Part shown: piece after piece, positions 24,840 to 36,838 of the stretch
Position numbering within the stretch: position 1 is the first letter of the stretch
How the letters are laid out: the number at the start of each line of letters is the position of its first letter
NCBI GenBank assembly: GCA_946807835.1
Contig: OX327702.1
Span: 9,362,001-9,426,000 of the forward strand
Length of the DNA stretch: 64,000 bases
Direction of reading: 5' to 3'
DNA from: Ailanthus altissimus
Lineage: Eukaryota > Streptophyta > Magnoliopsida > Sapindales > Simaroubaceae
The notes under the pieces: generated by a model
What the model was told of the DNA's origin: nothing
Databases searched by the model: none
The model's input: only the letters and a program-made list of their open reading frames with translations
Position numbers and translations under genes: made by a program

Positions 24840-25690
24840 TGATGAAAATATGTAAACTAAGTTATAACATCTTAGACTAATATACCTAGGTGAAAGAAAC
24901 CTGAAGGAGTTATTTAGTCAGAAGGCATTTTGTGAGGATAAGTTACAGCCATTAAAGTTTTGTGAGCCTTGTGAACTTAAGAAAGCACATAGAGTAAGGT
25001 TTAGTACCCGTGAGTACAAGATTAAGGGGACTCTTGACTACATACACTCGGATCTTTAGGGACTAACTTAGACAACTACACATAGTGGGACTAGATATTT
25101 TCTCAGCTTTATTGATGACTATTTGAGAAACCTGTGGGTCTATGTGTTGAAGAGTAAATATCAAGTATTTGATACATTCAAAACTTGAAAGACTCTTATT
25201 AAGAATTAAACTAGCAAAATTGTTAAGAGGCTAAGAACTGACAATGGCCTCGAGTTTTGTAATAGATAGTTTAATGGGTTTTACGCTAACATGGGATTAC
25301 AAGGCATAGAATTATGATATCAACATCGTAGCATAATGATGTAGTTGAGAGAATGAATAAGACCTTACTTGAAAGGGTTAGATGCATGCTTACCAATACA
25401 AAGATGTCCAAGGTATTTTGGGGAGAAGCTATAGTGACTATAGCTTATTTGATTAATAGAAGCTTCTCATCAACAATAGACTTCAAGACACCAAAAGAAA
25501 AATGGTCTGACAACCCTCCTAAGTATGACCACTTCAAATTTTTTGTTATCCCGCTTTTTTTCATGTTAAGGAGGAATTAGAACCTAAATCTATCAATGGG
25601 GCATTCATAGGGTATCCTAAAGATGTGAAAGGATGCAAGGTGTAGTGTAGAGAGTTGACACCACTAAGAAGTATCATAAGACGTGACATG
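24840..25690 (+). pseudogene. Copia 1 GAG-pre-integrase and integrase core
   Basis: The translation includes FCEPCELKKAHRVRF (a GAG-pre-integrase cysteine pair), LDYIHSDL (first acidic residue of the DDE set), FLSFIDDYLRNLWVYVL, RLRTDNGLEFCN (second Asp) and MNKTLLERVRCMLTN...FWGEAIVTIAYLINR. It resembles the core of copia integrases, which insert the cDNA copy. Several stops (for example near 25058 and 25187) and a frameshift interrupt it. The 3' hinge segment at about 25590-25690 resembles the K-G-Y-x-x-x-xKGxK motif region. Confidence 0.88.
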
Positions 25691-26049
25691 ACGTGACAAT
25701 CTATTACACGACAATGTTAAAAGCATTTCAAGAAGATGAGAAAGAAGAATCTATGTCCAAGGAAAACTCAATACCCGAGTCAATAGAAGTTAAAGTGAAG
25801 CCTGAATGTAGATCTGATATGCCATTAGATCAATACTTCAATAAGAAGATCCTTAAAGATGAGCAAATAACACTAACGAGTTCTTTCAAATCCACCCAAA
25901 GTAAGATTAAGACTCTTGAGATGGAATGTAAAGAGTACCAGCTAGCCGGAGATAGGCTAAAGAAAATAATTAACCTGCTAATCGAGTATACACAAGTAGA
26001 TTTAGTTACTTAGCCTTTAACTCTACTTACACTCTTGAATTTGATGAGC

Positions 26050-27600
26050 CTAGAACATATTGTGAGGTTATGAAGAGTGAAAATAAGAATAAATGGTAGC
26101 AGGCCATGAAAGAAGATATTAGTTCTCTTAGGAAGAATAATACCTGAAAGTTGGTGGAGAGACCTCAAAAGAAACTAGTGAAGTGTAAGTGGATGTATAC
26201 GGTTAAGGAGAGGATATCGGGGGTAGAGCCTATAAGATTTAAAGCTATATTAGTTGTATAAGATTTTACTCAGAGAGAGGGAGTTGACTTTCACAAAATA
26301 TATTTTCAGTCGTCAAGCACACATCCATTAGAATTCTGTTAGCCATATGTGCAAAACTTGATTTATATGTAGAGCAGATGGATGTAAAGACAGCTTTTTT
26401 CTGCATGGAGAGCTTGAATAGACGATTTATATGGTACAACCGTAAGGGTTTGTAGAGCCTGAAAAAGAGGATTATTCTTGTTTACTAAAGATGTCATTAT
26501 ATGAATTAAAGCAATCTCCTACACAATGGTATATGAGATTTGATGAGTTTATAATGGCTTATGAATTTAGGAGGAGTAAGTATGATGGATGCATATATTT
26601 TAAGAGCTTGAGTAGTATGATGATGTATCTGCTTATGTACGTCGATGATATGTTGATCGCATGTAGAAATATAGAAGAAGTATAGAAACTCAAGAATCAG
26701 TTGAGTTGCAAGTTTGAGATGAAAGATTTAGGAGCAACAAAGAGGATATTGAGTATGGATATTATGAGAGAAAGAAATGATGTTATTTTCTTGACACAAT
26801 AGTGATATATACTCAAGATCCTAGAGAGGTTTGTCTAATGCAAAGGCTATCTTCACTCATTTGGCAATACATTTTAAACTTTTAACATCACAATTGCCGA
26901 CATCCGAAGAGGAAAAATTATAGATGAGTAAAGTATCATATGCAAGCGTTGTGGGGAGCATCATGTATGCGATGATTTGCACAAGACTAAATATAGCATA
27001 AGCTATGAGTGTGGTGAGTAGATACATAGTGATTTTAAAAAACGATCTAACTTACAGTGAGATATTGAGATATCTCAAGGGGACGTCGGATCAAGGATTG
27101 ATATATAAAATAGATGAAGACAATAGTGTAATGGTAAGAGAATACATAGACTCAGATTAATGCGGGTAATCTAGATAGAAGAATATCGTTAACGGGTTAT
27201 GTATTCACAGTGCTTGCGTGTAGTATGCGTTGGAGATCAGTTCGACAATATGTAGTTGCACTATCTACTATAGAGGTGAAGTACATAGCTATTAGAGAAG
27301 TTATTAAAGAGGCCATGTGGTTAAAAGGTATATGCGCGGAGGTAATCTACTAAAGATGTGAAACACTAGTTTGTATTGTGATAGCTAGAGTGCCATACAC
27401 CTAAGTAAGCATCAAGTATTTCATTAGAGGTCTAAACACATTGATTTGCGGTTCCATTATATTCGAGAAATTGTCCAAAGTGGTAAAGTTAGTCTAACAA
27501 AAATAGTATCGTCTAAAAATCCTACTAACATGTTGACTAAACCACTACCCTCGGTTAAGTTCATCATATGCAAGAACTTAATCAGAGTTACTACTATGTG
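26050..27600 (+). pseudogene. Copia 1 reverse transcriptase and RNase H
   Basis: Recognisable pieces run in order: KKLVKCKWMYTVKER (about 26172), a LYELKQSPTQWYMRFDEF segment, DGCIYFK (about 26585) and YVDDMLIA (26638-26661), the catalytic Y-x-D-D box. These are followed by LSCKFEMKDLGATKRILSM (about 26703-26760). An RNase H tail shows KEAMWLKG and KHIDLRFHYIREIV (about 27430-27475). Many stops occur and parts run in different frames. The region 25693-26013 is an open but unusual stretch linking integrase to reverse transcriptase, where copia elements carry a variable spacer. Confidence 0.88.
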
Positions 27601-27630
27601 AAGGTGATTGAAGATGCGGATATGAGAGGT

Positions 27631-28209
27631 TGAAAATACTTTTGTGAATAATTTTGAATTAATGAGAAAATTTGTGATAAAGTTGATTAAAAATCATTGT
27701 AATATGATTAGGAAAACAAACAAAGTACGTTGGATGCACTGGGAAGTAAGACGTATACAAAAGGAGGCAAATAGAAAAGACATAACTGCCTAAGCCTAGG
27801 CGCTTTTAAATCTACCCGGACTCCCTAAAACGACTCTCACATATTTAGAGTTAATCTAAATCGTCATAAATTCTATAAAAATACCCTCTATTGACTTGTA
27901 AATATATTTTAGTGATCAACACAATAATTTTTGTGATCATAACATATTTTATGATTTTTAGTGAGAAAAACTCATAGTTTACAAGAATGAATAAGTTTTT
28001 TGTAAGTTCTTTCTCTTAAAAGACATACTTTGTGAATGTCTTGTGATTCAATAATAAGATAATATAATATTAATCAGCCGTAGATGTAGGTAAGTTGTCA
28101 AACTACGTAAATTATGTGTGCTATTCTTCTACTTTGTCTCTATAATTTATTTAATTACTGCATTATATACTTTGAATTTATTATTTGTTTGATTGCTTTC
28201 GCTTTAACG
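27631..28209 (+). repeat. 3' LTR of copia element 1
   Basis: Follows a purine-rich stretch (about 27609-27629) and begins TGAAAATACTTTTGTG. The end TTTGATTGCTTTCGCTTTAACG corresponds to the 5' LTR end at 23580-23601, with a final CG in place of CA. The full start of the 5' LTR is missing, so LTR-LTR divergence can be scored only over about 60 bases. Confidence 0.7.
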
Positions 28210-29355
28210 AATTAACACTTTTTAATAAGATTCAATAATTTAGCTTAATGAATAATAATAACAAATCCTTTAATCTACAAATTTGATTTCTATAATACTT
28301 CAGTCATGTATATAAATTTTACAAAAAAAAATTAAGTAATAAAATTTCAATGAATAAAATATAATTATATGTAAAGAAATTTACTATTCCACTTACCGCT
28401 GTGATAGCTCCGTTTATTTCAAATCCCAAACTTACTTTTTCTTCTAATGACAATTCTTTGAAAAAAAAAAAAACCCGCGTCCCTCCTATTTTCTTCTCAT
28501 ATTATCTTCTCTCTCTTTATTAAAACTAAAATATAAAAAATGTGGTTTGAAAAGGAAATCACGCTCTTTTAATTTTTAGGACTATTTTTTTTTAATCTTA
28601 AATTATACCATCGTATTATCTTTTAAATTTTTTTAAAAAATAATTGATAAAAATTTGAACTTTTCAAAATCCTTCAATCGAAGAAAAACACGGGCGTTAC
28701 AGATAATGTTATTTAGTTTTGCGGAATGATTCAGTAGAAACTCCAGCTTTTACTTATTTTTCTCAAAATTGGAGGTAAAATCACCCATCGTCTTGGATAT
28801 TTTGGCCGGTCTTCCTACCCATTCAAAATGAGGAAACAGACGAGCTGCAGAGGAAATCAAAGTCAGGACATTTCATTTATCAAAACAAGATAGCATAACC
28901 ATTACCATATTCAGACGGCGATATATGCTTTGCTAAGGGAAGAAGTGATACACTGTAATTCTGGGAAGTAGTGAAATATGGGATAGATCACCAAATATTC
29001 ACAGAAGAACAGTGTACTGTATGAAACTTGTTCGCCCGGGTCTTTCAATAATTGTAGCCTTGGAGCTTGTTAAGAACAAAAGGTCTCTCTTTGGATCTGA
29101 TCAATGCATAGTAGGTTCTTTTAATTTGAATTTTTATTCATAAATTTCATACAGGAGGCGTAAAAAGGTGGGCTGAACCAAATTGAGCTAAACTAATTTG
29201 AGTTGGGTAAATCTGTTCAACCAAATTGAGCTAAACTAATTTGATATTACACCCAGCCTACTTGTTAGATTGGGCTAAATATGGGTTGGATTTGGACAAA
29301 TTATTTTCGGACCAGCTTGTAAGACACGTGTCTATCATTGGGTAAAATACTGTAC
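28210..29355. other. Intergenic DNA, AT-rich then a more complex segment, no gene recognised
   Basis: 28210-28700 is AT-rich with homopolymer runs. 28700-29110 has higher complexity and no match to the repeat families in the window, so it could be host sequence. Short open segments occur on both strands (for example YCMKLVRPGLSIIVALELV near 29010-29070), but I recognise no domain and see no clear splice pattern. 29160-29350 contains a direct repeat (listed separately). Confidence 0.35.
29176..29244 (+). repeat. 26-bp direct repeat, two copies, period 43 bp
   Basis: The 26 bases starting AACCAAATTGAGC and ending CTAATTTGA occur at 29176-29201 and again at 29219-29244. The spacer is 17 bp. It lies just outside the 5' LTR of gypsy element F. 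Confidence 0.8.
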
Positions 29356-29359
29356 ACAT

Positions 29360-30715
29360 GCTAAGCAATTCTTCATTTTTGCATGAAGTATGCTTAAGAT
29401 TGAAGAATAAATAAATGAACATATTTGAAAAAGGTGGTGCTTCTATTGGTCAGTCAGGAACGGCTGGCTTGCTTGTGTATAATGGAGGAGAATTGGGCTC
29501 TTGCAATTGAGAGAATGCAGAAGCAAATTTTGAGAGAACGTAAAAGAAAGAAACCAAAAAGAAAAGAAATAAAGAAAACCGAGAGAAGAAAAAGTGAAAG
29601 AGAAAGAAAAAAAAAATCTGAGAAAAAAAAAGAGAAATTAAAGGAAATGTGTTTGAGTAATTAAATTATATCTAATGATTTAGTGGATACCAGTTTTATA
29701 ATATCATAATATTTTGTATTTAAATGTTTATAATACGTATCAATTTTAATAATGTATTTTATTATCTTATTAAATTAGTAGTTGATAGATTTCAAAATTG
29801 AGATGTAGCTCAAGATTAACACGTTTTATATGAGTAAAATTATATACCAATATATTATATTTTAATGTAACAATTTATTATTTTAATTTTACATTTTTAT
29901 ATTTATTTTATCCTTGATTTAATTTTAGGTAAATAAAGTTAATTAATTATATTAATAATTATTTTTAAGATTTATTATAGCATATTTCATTATTATGTTA
30001 AGTACAAAATATATAATTTAGAATAGCTATAATTTCACGATATTATATAATAGTAATTTTTTTAAATCACAGATACATATCCCTTTTAGTTTAGTTTCCT
30101 TTATGCTTGCATATGATCCATTTAGGTAATTTTGTCAGGTAAGATTAGATTCATCGCTCTGCCTATACTTGAATTACTTCGTTATATTAGACCAAGTTTA
30201 TCATGGACACAAGTTTGGTGTAGTTATCAATATATTTCATTATGTATGTTCAATTTTAGTACAGATTTTATGACAATTTATGTTTCTAATATAAGTTTTA
30301 TGACTATTGAATATATAGTTTCATGATTATTTTGTATCATAGATTTGTACATATATAATACATATAGTATTGTTTATTACAATATTATTATTAAGAAAAC
30401 ATTATTGACAATACGTATAAAGTATATAATAATTTCTAATTATGTCTACTTGCTGAACATCAAGCTTACTCTTTTTCTATTTTTTCAAGTTATTGTAAGA
30501 ACTTATGTAATATGATACATCTTTACATTTTGAGGTTAGGCCACAACATAAATAGTTGCGTAAGTTGTCATGTTTTGTATATTTATTTACATATGTATAT
30601 TTTTGTTGAGGAATATAACCTCATTATATCAAATGCAATGAATATGAAGTACAATAGTTCATAGCTTGCATAGAATTAACTCAAATTTAGAGTATGACTT
30701 GGTCGGGTCATGTCA
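29360..30715 (+). repeat. 5' LTR of gypsy element F
   Basis: 29370-29520 matches 49085-49240 (both carry GGTGCTTCTA or GATGGTGCTTCTA and a GCAATTGAGAGAATGCA block). 30340-30710 matches 51290-51650. It ends GTCATGTCA at 30715, four bases before the primer-binding site. It contains a purine-rich tract (about 29540-29640) that creates a Lys/Glu-rich ORF of no meaning. The exact left end is uncertain by some tens of bases. Confidence 0.75.
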
Positions 30716-30718
30716 GTT

Positions 30719-30730
30719 TGGTATCAGAGA
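30719..30730 (+). other. Primer-binding site of gypsy element F
   Basis: TGGTATCAGAGA matches the initiator methionine tRNA-type site TGGTATCAGAGC except at the last base. It follows the LTR end GTCA by three bases and fixes the element's + orientation. Confidence 0.88.
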
Positions 30731-30975
30731 ATGATTTTTAGATTCTATAGACTATTACATAATTCATATAAATTTTTATCATGCATCCATGTGGCCAATA
30801 TTCCATGAAACCTGCAGTTAAACTAGGACTCCCTCAGTATCAAGGAGAACGGAGGAACTTATTAAGAAGGAAGTAGTTATGTTAGTTCCTTATAAACCCA
30901 GGCCTTAAACACAACCAAACCATATTATAAAGCAGGCGTAGCTTTAGCCAGAGCCATAACCTGAGGTAAACCTAT

Positions 30976-32201
30976 TGTTCGTGAAACTAATATACGTAAA
31001 TATTAATTGCAAGTGCATAGGTTATGAGTAATTGATAAAATCATGAGAAATATCGTTGTCACGAAGATTGGTCTCCTAAATTAATGCTACTAAGATGTTA
31101 ACAACTAAATTTATTTATGCTACTTTTAATTCTAAATTGACTAAGAAAATTAAAGATACTTAAACTAACAATTTTATAAGGAAATACTCTAGGATAAAAG
31201 GTTTTAAGGTCTTGATTTCACTCAAATTTTCACATATTTTTTATATTTTAGTGATTAAAAACTATTCTTGTAAATTTATTATTCAAAAGGTTTAAAATTA
31301 ATCTCATTACCTCTCCCGAATATTAAATGCATGTTATACATACATATACAAGTTGATTTTCTCATCCAACTTGTCTATCTACACATTCATTAAGCAACCC
31401 TTAAATGATTACCCAAATTTTATTAGTTTTCCAACTCAATAAAAGCTAAGGTCATGCTTTTCAAGTCCAACAATTAAGTTAATCTTTTCCAAGCATACAA
31501 CCTATAAGTCTAAATCATCTAATTAATCTCCTAATCAAATTACAAGCAATAAATTCAGAAAAAGCACAAATGAATAACACAATAAATAATCATTAATTAA
31601 CTAAAAATATCTAAACATTGTAAAATATTCTACATCAATCCCGTAGAGTAAGTATTTTAGCCAACCATATTTAAGCACAAAATCATAATAATCTAAAAAA
31701 TTACAAGAGTAGCTATGTTTAAAGTAACACAAGCTACAAATATAAAGTTCAAATTAAAGTAAACAAAAAAGAAAAATAGAGAAAGCTAGTAGAGATGTTT
31801 TTTTTAGGGCTTTAATCTTCAAAAATCTTTAAGAATTCAAGCTCCAGCTCCAAAATGCTTTCTCTATCTAAAGTCTTAATTCTTTCTCTAATTTTGTGCT
31901 TCTTCTTCCTTGGCAAGTGAGGCTTTTAAAATAGATTTGAGGCACAAACTTTAAAATAGATTTAGAGTGTTGGCAATGCCTAGGTACCAAGCATTCTGTG
32001 AAGGGAGCTCGATTTGGAACCTAGGCGTAGGCATTGTAGCATATTTGATATTTTGCCTTTTTTCTTTGAATATTTTATTTCAAATAACTCTGTTAACTTG
32101 AACCTATAAAATGACATCAATGCATATAAAAAGTCATATATTCTTATTCAAATTGAGCAATTATCAAGTTTAGGAGTTCAAAATAATAGATATAAAATGC
32201 A
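30976..32201 (-). repeat. 3' LTR of Athila-like copy 2 (1226 bp)
   Basis: In + reading it starts TGTTCGTGAAAC and ends AAAATGCA. It is homologous throughout to 36839-38223: shared blocks include 31310-31330/37190-37210 (ATTACCTCTCCCGA) and the 'ctaggtaccaagcattctg' region near 31980. It is 159 bp shorter than the 5' LTR because of indels. Confidence 0.88.
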
Positions 32202-32589
32202 TTCATTAGATTTTCCTAAAGTTAAATACTTGCTCGTCCTCAAGGAAAGAGACAACTAAAAACTAAAACAAAAGAAAACTATGAGAAAACACTAAACACT
32301 GGGTCAACAAATGATTAGCAAATTGTATCAAAATTTTCTCATGACTACAAATCTTAAGAAAATTCTAAATGTCATAACAGTTCAATATGTTAATCAATTA
32401 CTTATTCTACCTCATAATGCCTGTGCACATGTATAAAACTAACTGAGGAATTAGTCATGGTCTAAAAGATATTTTAGAGGCCTATAAAGGTCTATTTATA
32501 GACCAGGACCATAAAGGACTATATGAGATCCTAACAACGTCATGGCATGCTCAATTATCGCTCAACCTAGCTATGTTAGGCTTTTTAAC

Positions 32590-33715
32590 CATTATTGTAG
32601 CTCATCATATGCATTCCATACCTTTATCCATATCTAGCTATTGATCTTCTCAATCAGCTTAGCCCAGTCTTCGTGGCAAGGTATACTATCTTCACAGCCT
32701 CATCGGTCGATGTTATTAAGTAAGATAATACCAATGGATCCCGAGCTTAGGGGATCAAAAGCAATGTAACCAATAATGTATTCTCAATCTTCCAAGCGGC
32801 ATTTAAGCCTTCAGATTCATATCCTTCTCCTAGTCTTAAGTGCTAACAACCGATGAATGAAGGCTCCGTGGAGGCATCGAAGTTGCCAATAAGCTAATTC
32901 ATTCCTAGTGACCCTTCTAATTGATTTGATCCAGTGTAGATACATTCCATGCATTTCTGCTTCCCTTGGTTCTCTTTCTGCTACTTTGCCAGGTAAAGCT
33001 TAGTTAAGTTACTTTCTCTTATTTTAGTTTAACTTTAACGCATGTGACTCACTCGCCTAAAAAAAGTGCTTGAACATAACTAAGATTCTCGTATTCATAA
33101 GCTAACGAAGAGGTTAGCCCTTTCTATGGGGTGAAACTTCAATAGAGGTTCGATTCCTCCTCTCTCGAGTGCCTGAACAGCCGACTTCTATTTTCATCGA
33201 TCTTAGTATGGCATCTTGCTTTGTCTTGATTACAAAATTGACATCTTAGAAAATCCATTCCCTACTCTTTCTAAAAATAACTGCCATTGAACATTGAAAC
33301 TAAAGAGGGAAAAGAATATACGAATGACTAGATTAAGCCAGAAATGAGATGCAAAAAGAAGGAAGGTCCAAATAAAGCCTTTGCTCTAACTAGTTGAGCT
33401 AACTAAACCATTTTTCTAAAGTCTATTTTCTTCATCGAATAATGCCTTACTTAACTAGTAAGGGAACAATTTCAATTGAAATTAACTAAAAATGGAATTG
33501 AAATTGCCAAAACCCCTTGCCAACATTTTATTCAATTTTGGCCATCTAGCAAATACTCATTTTGTTGTCATACAGAATCGAAAACCATTCTCTAATAGGG
33601 CAGATCCATCGAAAAAAAGACAAAAACTAGATCAAAGAAAGACTTTCGTTCTTGTTTCCAATTCTTCAACACTATAAAGATAGGGGCCACTCCGCCTAGG
33701 GCCAGTTATCATTAG
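32590..33715. other. Less AT-rich foreign-looking block inside Athila-like copy 2, possible organellar DNA
   Basis: This block lies between the 3' LTR side and the conserved non-coding internal region, where reverse transcriptase and integrase would be expected. It matches nothing else in the window, is visibly less AT-rich, and contains a tRNA T-arm-like GAGGTTCGATTCCTC at about 33146-33160. The style (words such as GCTTAGCCCAGTC and GGTTCGATTCC) recalls plant mitochondrial intergenic DNA. That is an impression, not a match. A 61-codon ORF at 33492-33677 (MELKLPKPLANILFNFGHLA...) is not recognised. The right edge at about 33700-33725 is set where similarity to copy 1 resumes. Confidence 0.35.
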
Positions 33716-35117
33716 TCACATGCACCCAGATTAGTTTATGCACACAAGTCAAAGAAATGGTTTTAGGATAGGCTTATTTTTCGTATTTCTCCACTAATGT
33801 AGGCGCACATATAATTAGGAATCAAATAGAGCTTTATCTAATTTGTAATGTATGGCTAGGGTGAGGGTGGGACAAAATAGATCAATTTTGACTCAACACA
33901 TACCATAAACATATATTCTTATAGAGATTAATCAAAATCAACCATTTATTTTCCTATTGATTTTTTCCAAGCTTATTTTTTCGATTCCCTTACTATTTTG
34001 TTGTTCATGTTTTTCTTTTTCTAAGTTATAGGCATAAAAAAACTCTATATATACAATTTGTTTTTTAACTTTAGTCCACTATACCCCTATACGCATGATT
34101 TTACCATTTTAAAACAACCAAAATTTATAACCCAAAACCATGGCCTTATTTTATTTCTTTTCTTTATCTTTATGAAAGGATTATTATGCCTATGATATGA
34201 TAGGCACTATAAAGGTTAATTAAACTTATAGTTGAGATATTAATGTGTTTATTAAGAAAAACGGTTATTAGGCTTAATAGAGTAACTAAGAGTGAAAAAA
34301 TATATAATTGTTGGCTTGAAATGCTCAATCAGTCCAAAGATCTTTTAAAATCATTTCTTAGATTATATGTGCCTTAAGATTTCATCTTGAGTAATGCTTA
34401 AACAAACTCTAGCTTGTTTTTGAGACTCTAAGTATTCTTATTATGTATAATGTCTTCTAAGTAAACATAATAACATGATGATCCTAACTACATGCTCAAT
34501 AGATGAAGTAATCATAAAATAAAGCGATCCAAAAGAATGTAGCAATTGAAATCATGTTTCTTTTTTACATCATTGACTACTAACTATTCAACCAACCCAA
34601 GTATAACAACAAAAATTTAAAAAAAAATGGGCATGCAAAACAAAACAACTAAAAACAATAGTCATAAAGAGTAATCATGATTAAAAAAAAAGCAATAAAT
34701 AAACACTAAATAGTATTTTCCTCCCCTTTAATTAAAATTGACATTGTCTGAAATGGTAAAATAAGAGTGAGTAAAAGAAACTTCCCTTGTAGATAAAGGC
34801 TTAGTGCGGCGGTAAATTAACTTGTTGCCAAGATCTTTAATTTGCTTCATTTTTTTAAGCTAGGGCAGTGGTTAATTACTTTTCCATGATGATCTTGTCA
34901 TGCATTATCTTCTTCTTTGTTCAGTGTAACATTGCCTTATTATGGACTTAAGGTTTGAATGCATCTATCTCCTTCTAAGATGAGGCATGTTGTTCTCCAT
35001 CCAGATCTATATTATCAATCCTCAAGCATTCTCCAGAGTCATTCAAAAACCTCATCTCCTTGAAAATTTTGAATTTTACCTCTTCATTTTGCACCCTCGT
35101 TGTCTTTTTTTTCCATG

Positions 35118-35381
35118 TTAATTAAAGCTCTTTTGGTAGTCAGAATGGCTGCCAAGAATAATAAGAACCTCCATATTTTCCTCTATATCTAAAATAACAA
35201 AGTCCATCGAAAGAATAAATTTATCTACCTTAACTAACACATCTTTAAAGACACTCCTTAGATAAGTAAGAAATCTATTCGTAATTTGTAAGAAAATTGT
35301 GGTGGGCTTTACCTCTCCAAGAGCTAACTTTCGGAAGATGGATAGAGGCATAAGATTGATGCTTTCTCCAAGCTCACACAA
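35118..35381 (-). pseudogene. Retropepsin domain of Athila-like copy 2
   Basis: An 88-codon open stretch. CELGESINLMPLSIFRKL is the active-site region of Athila-type proteases; the usual D-L/T-G-A-S is changed to E-L-G-E-S, so the catalytic Asp is missing. GEVKPTTIFLQI, SVFKDVLVKVDKFI, FVILDIEENMEVLIILG and a final S-H-S-D follow; the last corresponds to the family's ILGRPFL flap end. The frame remains open for the whole domain although catalysis should be lost. It lies directly downstream of gag on the same strand. Confidence 0.9.
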
Positions 35382-35399
35382 TTTTTTCTCAAAAGTGAA

Positions 35400-36600
35400 A
35401 TCACTAATAGTTCAAGGGATGGTGAAACTCTCGAAGTCCTTAAACTTTAGAGGTAACTTCTGTTAAAGAATTATACTACAGTTCTCAATTAGCTTCACCG
35501 TATTATACTCATCTAACTTTCTTTTCTTTAACATTATTTCCTTTATGAATTTCACATAGTTTGACATTTGCTCTAAAGCATTCATAAAAAATGGTTATTT
35601 TTATGAATTTTCTTGAAAACTTCAAGGAATTTGGAGAATTAAGCATCTAATTTCTTCTTTTGGAATCATTGAGGATATGATAATGGAAGAGTAATAATGG
35701 GAGAGTTATCTGGAAAAGAAATAGAATTGGGCTTTGAATTTAACTTTTGTGGTTCCGGTCTAAATTCTTTCTCCTTGCCTTCACCCTTCTTTGGCTTTGG
35801 AGCTTCCACTTGGTTTTCACTTCTAAGAGTGATGGCCTTGCAATGCATTTTTAGGTTGGGCTTCGCGTTACTTGAGAACCTCACGAATGTTTGGCCTTTG
35901 TTTGAGTTGGCAAGTTACCCAATTTGCACCTTAAAGACTTTATGGTGGCATTTAGATTAGTCAATAGGTTTAAATACTATCAAGACGGGACTCATCTTTG
36001 CTGAATCTCTCCTTTATCTCAACAATAAAAGTCCACACAAGATTTTCCAATAATGGCTTCTTTTCAAAAATTGGTTATTTATACATCGATGGAGGTTATA
36101 GTGCATTACTCAAATTACCATATGCTAGATTCTTATGATTATGCAGTCTTAAATGGTAATGAGTGGGTAAGTTGTTACTTTGGTAGTTGAAGTTTCAGTT
36201 GTCAACTTATTGTACTTGTTCTGATTCGCTCTCTTTATTAGTGTAGGACATATTGCAACCATCGCCAAACCTTTACTTGTTGAAGCCCCTTTAGCATTGA
36301 GTGCAAAAATTTAATTGGCCAATGCTGAGATTGAGCTGAAAGTGAAACAATATGGTTAACTTCATTCATCTTGATAGTGTCGCATATCTCCAAAAACGTG
36401 GCAATATGAACATTTGGGTCCTTACTTAACAAAGTCCCATACTGGTTTTATTGCACCATATTAATGAGAGCTAGGTTCAACTCAAAATTGTTGGCATTAA
36501 TTCTTTAACGTTGATCCTTGAATAGTTATCACTGACCACGGGCTTGAAATAATCCTGCAAGGCTCGCAATTTTTTTGTGGTTGTTGTCATCGTCAACTAT
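35400..36600 (-). pseudogene. Athila-like gag, copy 2
   Basis: On the minus strand KDPNVHIATFLEICDTIKMN (about 36370-36430) marks the start of the retrotransposon gag domain. Most of the capsid core seen in copy 1 (8400-8640) is missing, so the gag is internally deleted. The nucleocapsid linker follows at 35666-35884 with CKAITLRSENQVEAPKPK and a PNSISFPDNSPI end. This matches copy 1 (5424-5630) residue for residue in many positions. Confidence 0.8.
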
Positions 36601-36838
36601 AACTTGAGCTTAATGTTCCATTTCTCTCCAATGCCTCCGCAAAGTACGCTCTACTTTCAGATCAAAAGGCAAAAGCGCAAAGCTACAAGCTCTTCACATA
36701 TATCTTTAAAACATTCACAACATCCAAAACTCAAATAAAACACAAGAAATATAAGTACTTAAATTAACATTAAATTGCTTAACTACAATATTAGTACTAA
36801 TTTAAAATTTACAATTCCCAGCTGTGGTGCAAAAAACT

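Larger units (their letters stand above)
23545..28209 (+). mobile_element. Ty1/copia element 1, decayed, truncated 5' LTR and 3' LTR
   Basis: The order is LTR end (TTTAACA, 23601), primer-binding site (TAGTATTAGAGTC, 23605-23617, resembling the initiator-Met-type TGGTATCAGAGCC), gag, zinc knuckle, protease, integrase, reverse transcriptase, RNase H and 3' LTR (27631-28209). That domain order (integrase before reverse transcriptase) is diagnostic for Ty1/copia. Every domain has in-frame stops or frameshifts, so the element cannot move on its own. Confidence 0.9.

Noticed and set aside
29425..29664. Lys/Glu-rich ORF of 79 codons
   Set aside because: It is a translation of the purine-rich tract in the gypsy F 5' LTR; the 3' LTR counterpart does not keep the frame.
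33130..33165. tRNA gene suggested by GAGGTTCGATTCCTC
   Set aside because: Only a T-arm-like sequence is present; I could not find an acceptor stem partner, D-arm or anticodon arm at the right spacing. Kept only as a hint of organellar origin.
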